This document shows, one piece after another, positions 7,139 to 14,753 of a stretch of DNA of 14,805 nucleotides. The stretch is from JBILVQ01 sp044370375 (lineage in GTDB: Bacteria > Bacteroidota > Bacteroidia > UBA4408), in contig JBILVQ010000059.1 of the NCBI GenBank assembly GCA_044370375.1, positions 1 to 14,805 of the forward strand, read 5' to 3'. The stretch's first letter is position 1. The number at the start of each line of letters is the position of its first letter. The notes beneath the pieces are model-generated. The model was not told the DNA's origin. It saw only the letters and a program-made list of their open reading frames with translations, and made no database searches. Position numbers and translations under genes: made by a program.

Positions 7139-7606
7139 ATGGAAGAAGGCCAGAAAATAACAGTTCTTTATGTGGATGATGAAGAGAACAACCTGGTAGC
7201 TTTTAAAGCTTCCTTCCGAAGATTATTTTCGGTTTTTACTGCCCTCTCTGTAAAAGAAGCAAAAGAAATCCTGGCGCAAAGCAAAATTCAGGTACTCATT
7301 ACCGACCAAAGAATGCCGCAGGAATTAGGAACCGAATTGCTCGCCTACGCGGTGAATGATTATCCGGATCAAATCAGAATTTTATTGACCGGATTTTCTG
7401 ATATCGATGCACTCACCGATGCCGTCAACCGTGGCCAGATTTTTCGCTACCTCAGAAAGCCCTGGAACGAGGACGAGTTGCGCGATACCATTGAAAGCGC
7501 CTACAAAGTCTATGAATTGCGCATCAAACAAAAGGTGCTTGCCGCCCAATTGCAGCAAACCAATGAACAGTTGGAGTTTGTTCTGCGCCAAAAACTTTTG
7601 TCCTAA
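7139..7606 (+). CDS. Response regulator, REC domain with coiled-coil tail
   Basis: A 155-residue cytoplasmic protein. The receiver (about 7-122) has D13-D14 in YVDDEENNLVAF, phosphoacceptor D56 in ITDQRMP, T84 in LLTGFSD and K107 in LRKPW. A short coiled-coil helix (about 125-150) follows, ending with QLEFVLRQKLLS; no output domain is present. The receiver closely resembles the first 120 residues of the REC-histidine kinase at 719-1810, sharing VDDEENNLV.F, DQRMP and the KPW end, and its tail aligns with the linker leading to that kinase's H box. It is transcribed away from the five-gene operon from a shared 171-base intergenic region and ends at its own terminator. It could be a target or phosphate sink of the neighbouring kinases. 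It has no sequence link to the secreted proteins downstream. Confidence 0.92.
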   Translation: MEEGQKITVLYVDDEENNLVAFKASFRRLFSVFTALSVKEAKEILAQSKIQVLITDQRMPQELGTELLAYAVNDYPDQIRILLTGFSDIDALTDAVNRGQIFRYLRKPWNEDELRDTIESAYKVYELRIKQKVLAAQLQQTNEQLEFVLRQKLLS

Positions 7607-7636
7607 ACCCGCTTAAACCGGGTTGTAATTTTTATT
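7606..7636 (+). terminator. Intrinsic terminator after the REC regulator
   Basis: AACCCG (7606-7611) pairs with CGGGTT (7619-7624) over a 7-base loop, followed after four bases by a T-rich run (7629-7636). The stem begins at the stop codon. The T-run is a few bases from the stem, so efficiency may be moderate. Confidence 0.55.
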
Positions 7637-7711
7637 AACTTTATTTTAGCGCTGATTATCAGGCGTTTAAAAAACTTTGAGGCTTTAACAACTTTCTCCT
7701 CAAGATTTTGT

Positions 7712-7719
7712 TAATTTTG
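7712..7719 (+). promoter_or_regulatory. Candidate Bacteroidota promoter (-7 element) for the secreted-protein cluster
   Basis: TAATTTTG matches the Bacteroidota -7 consensus TAnnTTTG exactly and lies 33 bases before the ATG at 7753. No clear TTG/TTTG -33 box sits at the usual distance. The probable leader contains a small hairpin, AGTGT (7728-7732) with ACACT (7740-7744). This would be the main promoter for the genes starting at 7753 and 10808. Confidence 0.45.
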
Positions 7720-7752
7720 TAGTGTTAAGTGTTAAAATGACACTATCAAAAA

Positions 7753-10700
7753 ATGAAAACTATTTTCCATTACCGTTATCTCGCTTTATTGCTGTTTTGC
7801 CTCAGTCCCTGGCTAAGCACCAAAGCGCAATTAAATATTCAGTTAGGAAACGATACCACCTTTTGCAGCGGCCAAAATTTGGTGCTTAACGCACTCAACG
7901 GCATTCAAGTGTTCGAAGATTCTTTGGTAGTAACTTATAACGCAACCCAAGGCCAAACACAATTGCAAGGAGCCAATAAGGTTTATTTTCATTCTACCTA
8001 TGAACTCGCTCCCTTTGGCGGACCTGTTGCACCATGGGTAGGAAATTGGGGTCAAGACGATAGCCTTGGTTTAATGACGGAAATTGCCCCCAACCTATGG
8101 AGAATTACCATCCACATTCGCGATTATTATAACCTTCCTTCTACCACCAATATCAATGGTATCTTCATGGTGTTCCGCAATGAAGATGGTACTGCAACCG
8201 GAAAAGACCAAAATGGAAATGATATTTTTATGCTGCTTGCCGGTGGCCAACCTTCTTCTGCCTTTACAGGTGTAAACGGAAGCATCATTGAAGATGCTAT
8301 CAATGGTATTTTCTGGAGCACAGGTTCAACCGATTCTTCTATCACCGTAAACAGTAGCGGCACTTATTGGGTTGCCATAACCGATTCTGCCGGTTCTATT
8401 TTCAGAGATACAATTTCGGTAACTGTAAATCCAACCCCCGGTCTCAACCTTGGTGCAAACATTACCCCTTGCAATGCACCCATTAATCAATTGCTCGATG
8501 CCGGCTCCGGTTTCGATTCTTATTTATGGAATACAGGTGCTACCCAATCAAGCATCACCGCCACAGCAACAGGCGTTTATTCGGTGCTTGTTTCCCTGGG
8601 TGCTTGTTTCGCTGCCGATTCTATTGTTGTTAATCCGGTGCAACCCTTAACACCTCCCAACTTGGGCAATGATACCGCATTTTGTCAGGCCGGTTCTTAC
8701 CTCCTTCATCCCGGTGTTGCTGTTTCTCCTTTAGGCGATTCTTTGGTAATTGTTTATGATGCCACGCAAGGTGTTACCGGTTTGGTTGGTTCGCCCAAAG
8801 TGTATATGCATTCCGGTGTTCAGTTTTTTCCTTTCGGTCCCATGCAAAATGTTATTGGCAATTGGGGTGCCGATGATGGAATTGGCCAGATGACTGAAAT
8901 AGCGCCTGATTTATGGAGAATTGTTATCAATCCGCATACTTATTATGGCTTGAATCCCGGACAAACCTATGAAGGCCTGCTCATGGTCTTTAGAAATGCC
9001 GATGGCACCGCCACAGGAAAGGATAACAACAATGCTGATATTTTTATTGATCTTTCAGGGAATATCAGTTCTTCTTTTTCAGGGGTTGTACCTACCTTTA
9101 ATAATAGCGTTTACACAAGCATCGTTTGGTCAACAGGTGTTTCTGCACCTACCATTTCTGTCAACCAATCAGGCACCTACTGGATTACGGTAAGTGGTGC
9201 TCAGGGTTGTATTGCGGCTGATACCGTTGTGGTTGATTTTTCTCCGGCTTCAAATTTGAATTTAGGCAATGATATCACCATCTGCAGTCCGCTGATCAAT
9301 GTTAATTTGTCGGCCGGTAATTTTGATTCTTATTTATGGAGCAATGGTTCAACCAATTCTTCCATTACGGTAACACAACCCGGAACTTATTCGGTGTCAG
9401 TAACCGATGGCTTTTGTGTGGCCAATGATACCATCGTTATTAATCAGGGCGCTGCTACTACGCCCATTAGTTTAGGAAACGATACGCTTATTTGTGGCTT
9501 TGGCAGTATTGTCTTAAGTCCGGGTGTGGCTATTGCCTCTGATGGAGATTCTCTTACCATTGTGTACGATGCCACGCAGGGTGTAACAGGACTGGTGGGC
9601 GCCAACAAAGTTTATATGCACTCTGGTGTTGAACAAATGCCTTTTGGCGGATGGGATATTACCGTGGGTAACTGGGGACAAGATGATGGTTTAGGCCAAA
9701 TGGATTCTATCGGTCCTAATTTGTGGAAAATTACCTTCAACTTATGGGATTATTACGGACTAAATCCCGGTTTGTCCATTAATGGTTTGTTAATGGTTTT
9801 CAGAAATGCCGATGGTAGCGCCACTGGCAAGGATAATAACAACCAGGATATTTTTATCAGCATGAACAACCTTGCAGCCGTTAGTTCTTCTTTTGCAGGC
9901 GTTACCCCCACTTTTACGCCCAATTTTTATGCGAATGCCCTTTGGTCAGATGGCTCTGCTGCCTCTAGTCTCACTGTTTCAACACCCGGTACGTATTCAG
10001 TCAATGTAATCACCACCTCTGGATGTAACCTAACCGATACCATTGTGGTTGGCTTTGGAACTTTGCCCCTGGTGGATGCCGGCACAAGCCAGAATCTTTG
10101 TCCGGGAGAAACCTTAACCTTTGATGCAGGACCTGGTTTTTCTACTTATGCATGGTCTACAGGTGCTACAACGCCTTCCATTACAGTGAATGCAGCCGGC
10201 ACTTACACGCTTACGGTTACCAACCAGGATGGCTGTACCGGTATTGATGTAATTAACCTTGTTAATTTGAATTTGCCGGTTGCCGGCTTCTCTTTTGTTC
10301 AAGGTGCCGGAGGTTTGGTAAACTTTACCAATGCAAGCACCGATGCGGTTTCTTATCAATGGGATTTTAATGGTGATGGAACCAATGATGCTTTTACCTT
10401 AAATCCATTTTATACGTATTTCTCAACCGGAAATTTCACTGTACGACTTATCGCTACCAATGAATGTGGAGTGGACACTCTTTTTCAAACCATTTTGGTT
10501 AGTTCGCTTAACGATGTAAACGCTGCGACTGAGCTCCAATTATTCCCTAATCCAGTGCAAGAAATGCTTTATATTCAAGCTCCTGCTTTAAACAAGCGTG
10601 AGGCTGCCTTGTTAAGCGTTTATAACCAGTCCGGACAATTGGTGATGTCCGAACCATTAGGCAACAGGCAAACAAGCAATGGTCAATTTCAATTCGATGT

Positions 10701-10782
10701 CTCTTCTTTAAACCAGGGTGTGTATCACCTGCAAATACAATCTTCGGCTGGTATTTTCAATACCCGCTTTATTAAAAACTAA
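7753..10782 (+). CDS. Large T9SS-exported repeat protein with three CBM-like modules nested in Ig-like domains
   Basis: 1009 residues. A signal peptide (1-26, ending TKAQ) is followed by three tandem units of about 270 residues. Each begins like an Ig-like domain (LGNDT..C), continues into a carbohydrate-binding-like module (57-163, 330-436, 600-705; hallmarks ATQG, VYMHSGV, GNWG..DD, MVFRNADG..TGKD, DIFI), then resumes the Ig-like pattern (WSTG...SITV..SGTY). Uninterrupted Ig-like domains lie at 232-294, 501-564 and 774-836. A PKD domain follows (about 842-916, YQWDFNGDG), then a T9SS type A sorting domain (925-1009, LQLFPNPVQEMLYI to TRFIKN). There is no catalytic domain. It is probably surface-attached or secreted and binds alpha-glucan, because the same module occurs in the amylase downstream; the ligand is inferred. 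The next gene starts 25 bases later, suggesting co-transcription. Confidence 0.93.
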   Translation: MKTIFHYRYLALLLFCLSPWLSTKAQLNIQLGNDTTFCSGQNLVLNALNGIQVFEDSLVVTYNATQGQTQLQGANKVYFHSTYELAPFGGPVAPWVGNWGQDDSLGLMTEIAPNLWRITIHIRDYYNLPSTTNINGIFMVFRNEDGTATGKDQNGNDIFMLLAGGQPSSAFTGVNGSIIEDAINGIFWSTGSTDSSITVNSSGTYWVAITDSAGSIFRDTISVTVNPTPGLNLGANITPCNAPINQLLDAGSGFDSYLWNTGATQSSITATATGVYSVLVSLGACFAADSIVVNPVQPLTPPNLGNDTAFCQAGSYLLHPGVAVSPLGDSLVIVYDATQGVTGLVGSPKVYMHSGVQFFPFGPMQNVIGNWGADDGIGQMTEIAPDLWRIVINPHTYYGLNPGQTYEGLLMVFRNADGTATGKDNNNADIFIDLSGNISSSFSGVVPTFNNSVYTSIVWSTGVSAPTISVNQSGTYWITVSGAQGCIAADTVVVDFSPASNLNLGNDITICSPLINVNLSAGNFDSYLWSNGSTNSSITVTQPGTYSVSVTDGFCVANDTIVINQGAATTPISLGNDTLICGFGSIVLSPGVAIASDGDSLTIVYDATQGVTGLVGANKVYMHSGVEQMPFGGWDITVGNWGQDDGLGQMDSIGPNLWKITFNLWDYYGLNPGLSINGLLMVFRNADGSATGKDNNNQDIFISMNNLAAVSSSFAGVTPTFTPNFYANALWSDGSAASSLTVSTPGTYSVNVITTSGCNLTDTIVVGFGTLPLVDAGTSQNLCPGETLTFDAGPGFSTYAWSTGATTPSITVNAAGTYTLTVTNQDGCTGIDVINLVNLNLPVAGFSFVQGAGGLVNFTNASTDAVSYQWDFNGDGTNDAFTLNPFYTYFSTGNFTVRLIATNECGVDTLFQTILVSSLNDVNAATELQLFPNPVQEMLYIQAPALNKREAALLSVYNQSGQLVMSEPLGNRQTSNGQFQFDVSSLNQGVYHLQIQSSAGIFNTRFIKN
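7840..10053 (+). repeat. Three tandem in-frame coding units with CBM-like modules
   Basis: Three coding repeats start near 7840, 8659 and 9469. Their CBM-like modules lie at 7921-8241, 8740-9060 and 9550-9867. Units 2 and 3 are the most alike: both contain IVYDATQGVTGLVG, KVYMHSGV and MVFRNADG with nearly the same spacing, and the start-to-start distance is exactly 270 codons. Unit 1 is more diverged (TYNATQG, KVYFHSTY). This suggests an early duplication followed by a later one. The third unit lacks its own second uninterrupted Ig-like domain of the same type and runs instead into a DAGTSQNLCPGE-type domain. Confidence 0.85.
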
Positions 10783-10807
10783 ATTCAACCACCTCAACTC
10801 AATCAAC

Positions 10808-11755
10808 ATGAAAAGAAAATTACTTAGCTTCTTATTTCTCGGAGCCGGCCTCATTGCCAACGTGGGTGTGGCACAAACACTCCATCGCATGAAAATTGTG
10901 TTGGATACCAGAAAATTCAATAACATCAATTGCAGCTTAAATGCGCCTTGCGATGGTGTTACACCAACCCCATTAACGAAGGTTTATATGCATGCCGGAG
11001 TTTGTTGGAATAATGCAGGAAATACTTCTGATATCAACTCTCCCGGTGCAGAAATTTTCTGTATTCAGCAAATTATCCCCTTAAACTCTTTGGTTTGGCA
11101 AAGTGTGGTGGGTAATTGGGGGAACAATCCGCAAGATGATAATGTTGGAGTAATGGTAGATGAGGGAAATGGAATATTTACAAAAGAATTCGATTTAGAA
11201 TTGTATTTTAGTAGTCCTGATGTGAGTACTGAAACCAATACTTTAAGTAATCCTCCTATAACCTCCATGCCCATGAATCCCAATGCAACGCCTTATACGA
11301 TGGGCCTTGTATTTCGCGATGCTACGGGTACAATCTCAGGTCGTGATTCTACCTGTAAAGATATTTTTATTTGGAAATTAGCAACTACCCCGGAGGTGAT
11401 TCAAAGTGATTTCTCAAATTGGACTACCGGACCGGTTTCCTTTGAATACGGTGTTGCCTCTGTTACTGAAAGAGATTTAGCGTATAACCGTCAAATTTCT
11501 CCGAATCCAATGAATGAGTCGGTGCAAATTAAATTTTATTTGGCGGCTGCTCAACAAGATTTCGAGATGAATGTGTTTGATGCTACCGGTAGAAAAGTGA
11601 AAACCATTTATAGAGGTCAGTTGCCCATTGGTTCACAAACAGCTACTTGGGATGCTACTGATGATGCCGGAAACCGTGTTGAACCGGGAATGTACTTCTT
11701 TACCATGAGATCCGGAACATCGGTGGTTACCGATCGTTTGGTTCTCACTAACTAA
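10808..11755 (+). CDS. T9SS-exported single-module CBM-like protein
   Basis: 315 residues from the ATG at 10808. In-frame codons run further upstream, but this start gives a clear signal peptide (MKRKLLSFLFLGAGLIANVGVAQ) and does not overlap the preceding gene. Residues about 29-191 are a diverged copy of the neighbours' module: KVYMHAGVCWN (58-68), VVGNWGNNPQDDNVGVM (100-116), MGLVFRDATGTISGRD (165-180) and DIFIWKL (185-191). Five cysteines (42, 48, 66, 85, 183) are specific to this copy and may form disulfides. The C-terminus (about 228-315) is a T9SS sorting domain of the FlgD-like type, with ISPNPMNESVQIKF and TATWDATDDAGNRVEPGMYFF. There is no catalytic domain. A small secreted or surface glycan-binding protein is likely. 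It is probably co-transcribed with the large repeat protein and is followed by a strong terminator. Confidence 0.9.
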   Translation: MKRKLLSFLFLGAGLIANVGVAQTLHRMKIVLDTRKFNNINCSLNAPCDGVTPTPLTKVYMHAGVCWNNAGNTSDINSPGAEIFCIQQIIPLNSLVWQSVVGNWGNNPQDDNVGVMVDEGNGIFTKEFDLELYFSSPDVSTETNTLSNPPITSMPMNPNATPYTMGLVFRDATGTISGRDSTCKDIFIWKLATTPEVIQSDFSNWTTGPVSFEYGVASVTERDLAYNRQISPNPMNESVQIKFYLAAAQQDFEMNVFDATGRKVKTIYRGQLPIGSQTATWDATDDAGNRVEPGMYFFTMRSGTSVVTDRLVLTN

Positions 11756-11777
11756 AAATTCTTTCGCTAATTTTCAG

Positions 11778-11802
11778 AAGGGCCGTAGTGGCCCTTTTTT
11801 TT
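11778..11802 (+). terminator. Strong intrinsic terminator before the amylase gene
   Basis: AAGGGCC (11778-11784) pairs with GGCCCTT (11790-11796) over a GTAGT loop, with eight T running from 11795 to 11802. It lies 22 bases after the stop codon at 11755 and only 23 bases before the amylase ATG. Confidence 0.88.
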
Positions 11803-11825
11803 CAACCTGATTAATTTTAAAGATA

Positions 11826-14675
11826 ATGATGAGGCAGTTTTTGTTTTTCTTAATTATGTCCGGATTTTTCCTGACAGCGAAGGCACAGGTAATTAGTTAT
11901 TCTCCTGCCTACCCGAATATAAACGATAGCCTGGAAATTATTTTCAACGCTACCCAAGGGAATGCCGCTTTAACAGGCGTTAATCCTGTTTATATTCATA
12001 CGGGGGTTATTACTTCCAAAAGCGTAAACGATGCCGATTGGCAGTACAAAAAAACACCCTTTGCTGCTCCGGATAGTACAGTTTTAATGCAAAGTTTGGG
12101 TAACAATTTATTCAGGATAAAATTCAAAATCAGAAATTGGTACGGCTTTTCGCAAAACGAAAAGGTGGTGGCTTTGGCCATGGTATTTAGAAATTTTGCC
12201 GGTACTCAAATCGGTAAAAATGCAGATGGAACCGATATTTTTATTCCTATTTTCGAAACAGGTTTTTCGGCCAAAATTACGGCTCCGGTTACTCGTCCAT
12301 ACATCACCACGCTCAATCAGCCTTTAACAGTAAGGGTTGCAGCTAATCAGCCTTCTTTTATCAATCTTTTTCAGAACGGACAAATCATTGCGCAACAAGC
12401 ATCAACGCAATTATTGACTTTTACTTTTCCGGCCAATCAGGTAGGTAAGTTTTGGGTGAAGTTTATTGCAGAAAGCGGTGTGCAATCTGTTCGCGATTCT
12501 ATTTATTTTGTGGTAAGGGATAATCCTGTGGTGCAGGATCCTCCTTCCGGTTTAGGAAATGGTATCAATGAAATAAACGATAGCACAGTGATTCTTTGTT
12601 TGCTGGCACCTTTTAAAAATTACGCTTACCTGTTGGGTGATTTTAACAATTGGGAAGTTGATCCTGCCTACTACATGAAGCGCTCGCAAAATGGCGAAAG
12701 GTATTGGTTAGAGGTTACAGGACTTACTCCCGGACAAGAAGTGCGTTTTCAGTATTTCGTTGATGGTAATTTCAAAATTGCCGATCCTTTGGCCGAAAAG
12801 GTATTGGATCCCAATTTAGATGCCTCTATTAATCCTGTTCTTTATCCTAACTTAATCCCTTATCCGGCAGGCAAAACTACCGAGGTGGTTTCGGTTATGC
12901 AGCCCGGGGAGCCTCCATTTAATTGGCAAATTACTAATTTTCAAAAACCGGATAACCGCGACCTGGTGATCTATGAATTGCTCATCAGGGATTTCGCTTC
13001 ACGCCATACTTTTAAAGTGGTGCGTGATTCTTTGGGATACCTGAAAAAACTTGGCATTAACGCTATTCAATTGATGCCCGTTACCGAGTTTGATGGTAAC
13101 GAGAGCTGGGGCTACGGTCCTAATTTTTTCTTTGCCCCCGATAAAACCTACGGCCCAAAAGAAGAATTGAAAAAGCTGATTGATGCAGCTCACGCTGAAG
13201 GAATGGCGGTTATTTTGGACATTGTACTAAATCACATGTATGGTCTTGCTCCCCAGGTTCGTTTGTGGCAAGATAAAGAGTCAAGCGATATCTGGACTAA
13301 TAATCCTTATTGTAATGTGGAGGCAACCCATGCCTTTAATGTGGGTTACGATTTGAACCATGATAGTCCGTACGTGCGTGAATTTTGCGATACCGTTTTA
13401 GCGCACTGGTGTGCTGAATACAAAATTGATGGTTTCCGTTTCGATTTGTCGAAAGGCTTTACGCAGAATGTTACGGTGAACAGTCCAAACCCTGTTGGCG
13501 ATTGGAGTGTTTATGACGCAAGCCGAATCTATAACATCAAACGCATGATGACCCGCCTGTGGCAGCGCTATCCCGGCACTTATGCCATTCTTGAGCATTT
13601 TGCTGCCAACGATGAGGAAACTGAATTGGCAAATTTTGGTTGCATGCTTTGGGGTAAAGCTCATACCCAATATGGACAGGCCACCATGGGATGGCCCACC
13701 GATTGGGACTTTGAAGGATTGGTTTCCTATCAGGCAAAAGGTTGGGCCTTTCATAACCTGGTTGGATTTATGGAGAGTCATGATGAAGAAAGGTTAATGT
13801 ACAGCAATCAACAGTTTGGAAATGTAAATGGAAATTATTCTACCCGTACTTTGCAAAATGCTTTGCAAAGAAAGGAGGCCGCCTCTGCTGTGTTTTATAC
13901 CGTTCCGGGTCCTAAAATGCTTTGGATGTTTGGTGAATTGGGTTACGATTATTCCATCAATTGGCCAACCAATACCAATGAATCCAGAACAGCCCCCAAG
14001 CCAATTAAGTGGGATTATCTAAACAATCCTTTCCGACATAAGCTTTTTAAGGCAACAGCCGCGCTCATTAAATTGCATACTTCTTATCCTGCTTTCAGGA
14101 CAAGCAATTACGATATTTCCGCCTTTGGAACCCAAAAGCAAGTTTATGTTTCTGATCCTTCCATGAACTGTATTGCCATCACTAATTTCGATATGGTGAC
14201 CCAAAATGTTTTTACCGGCTTCCAACATACGGGTCTGTGGTATGATTATATGACAGGCCAATCGTTAAATGTTACAGATGTGAACATGACCATTTCCTTG
14301 CCGCCCGGTGGTTACAAGGTTTTTGTGGATCAACAAATTCCTACGCCCGATTTAAGTATTCCCGATTCTATCTTTATTGGTTTCGAAGAGCCCTCCATGG
14401 AGTCGTTCAATACCTTTGTTTCACCAAACCCTTTCAACCAACAAGTTAAATTCAGGTATTTGGTGAATAATGATCAGGATATTCAAATTGGCATTTATGA
14501 CTTGCTTGGCAGAGAAGTAGTTTCATTGCTGAATGCACGCCAATCGGCCGGAATTCAGGAAATAGAGTGGGATGGAAGAGACAAGGAAGGAAATTTTGTG
14601 AAGCCCGGAAATTATTTTTACCGCATCAGTTCACAAGATTATATTGATACCGGAAAACTTTTAAGGGTGGAGTGA
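11826..14675 (+). CDS. T9SS-exported GH13 alpha-amylase with N-terminal CBM-like module
   Basis: 949 residues. An ATG pair at 11826 and 11829 leaves a one-codon ambiguity in the start. A signal peptide (1-21, ending AKAQ) precedes the locus-specific CBM-like module (34-142: FNATQG, VYIHTGV, MVFRNFAG, DIFIPI), a beta-sandwich region (about 150-232) and a CBM48/E-set domain (about 252-335, YLLGDFNNW, VRFQYFVDG). The GH13 barrel follows (about 378-755). All conserved regions are intact: DIVLNH (465-470), GFRFD with nucleophile D540, acid/base E590 in AILEH, and SHD with D653. A C-terminal beta domain (about 756-835) and a FlgD-like T9SS sorting domain (about 865-949, SPNPFNQQVKFRY, EWDGRDKEGN) complete it. 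It should cleave alpha-1,4-glucans outside the cell or on its surface; the exact GH13 subfamily and product profile are not evident. Confidence 0.95.
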   Translation: MMRQFLFFLIMSGFFLTAKAQVISYSPAYPNINDSLEIIFNATQGNAALTGVNPVYIHTGVITSKSVNDADWQYKKTPFAAPDSTVLMQSLGNNLFRIKFKIRNWYGFSQNEKVVALAMVFRNFAGTQIGKNADGTDIFIPIFETGFSAKITAPVTRPYITTLNQPLTVRVAANQPSFINLFQNGQIIAQQASTQLLTFTFPANQVGKFWVKFIAESGVQSVRDSIYFVVRDNPVVQDPPSGLGNGINEINDSTVILCLLAPFKNYAYLLGDFNNWEVDPAYYMKRSQNGERYWLEVTGLTPGQEVRFQYFVDGNFKIADPLAEKVLDPNLDASINPVLYPNLIPYPAGKTTEVVSVMQPGEPPFNWQITNFQKPDNRDLVIYELLIRDFASRHTFKVVRDSLGYLKKLGINAIQLMPVTEFDGNESWGYGPNFFFAPDKTYGPKEELKKLIDAAHAEGMAVILDIVLNHMYGLAPQVRLWQDKESSDIWTNNPYCNVEATHAFNVGYDLNHDSPYVREFCDTVLAHWCAEYKIDGFRFDLSKGFTQNVTVNSPNPVGDWSVYDASRIYNIKRMMTRLWQRYPGTYAILEHFAANDEETELANFGCMLWGKAHTQYGQATMGWPTDWDFEGLVSYQAKGWAFHNLVGFMESHDEERLMYSNQQFGNVNGNYSTRTLQNALQRKEAASAVFYTVPGPKMLWMFGELGYDYSINWPTNTNESRTAPKPIKWDYLNNPFRHKLFKATAALIKLHTSYPAFRTSNYDISAFGTQKQVYVSDPSMNCIAITNFDMVTQNVFTGFQHTGLWYDYMTGQSLNVTDVNMTISLPPGGYKVFVDQQIPTPDLSIPDSIFIGFEEPSMESFNTFVSPNPFNQQVKFRYLVNNDQDIQIGIYDLLGREVVSLLNARQSAGIQEIEWDGRDKEGNFVKPGNYFYRISSQDYIDTGKLLRVE

Positions 14676-14705
14676 TGAACTTTGTTTCACTGTATTCATG
14701 CTTGT

Positions 14706-14753
14706 AAACGAAAGGATGGTTTGGCTTTTTGGTCAAACCATTCTTCGTTTTGG
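14706..14753 (+). terminator. Long stem-loop downstream of the amylase
   Basis: AAGGATGGTTTG (14712-14723) pairs with CAAACCATTCTT (14734-14745), 12 pairs including one G-U, around a 10-base loop. The stem extends by AAACG (14706-14710) with CGTTT (14746-14750) across one bulged A at 14711. Only four T follow, so it is either a terminator or a 3' end-stabilising structure. The 52 bases after it, to the window end, show no gene. Confidence 0.6.

Noticed and set aside
10718..10807. N-terminal extension of the small module protein into the end of the preceding gene
   Set aside because: The ATG at 10808 begins a clear signal peptide; the extension only reflects an open frame in the neighbour's coding sequence.
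13398..13781. Minus-strand 127-codon frame inside the amylase
   Set aside because: It lies antisense to the catalytic barrel, whose protein motifs are fully conserved; no independent support.
11826..14675. Catalytically dead amylase
   Set aside because: All four conserved GH13 regions and the three catalytic acids (D540, E590, D653) are present.
7753..14675. Classical Sus-type polysaccharide utilisation locus
   Set aside because: No SusC or SusD gene, no hybrid two-component regulator and no inner-membrane sugar transporter lies in the window; only T9SS cargo proteins are seen.
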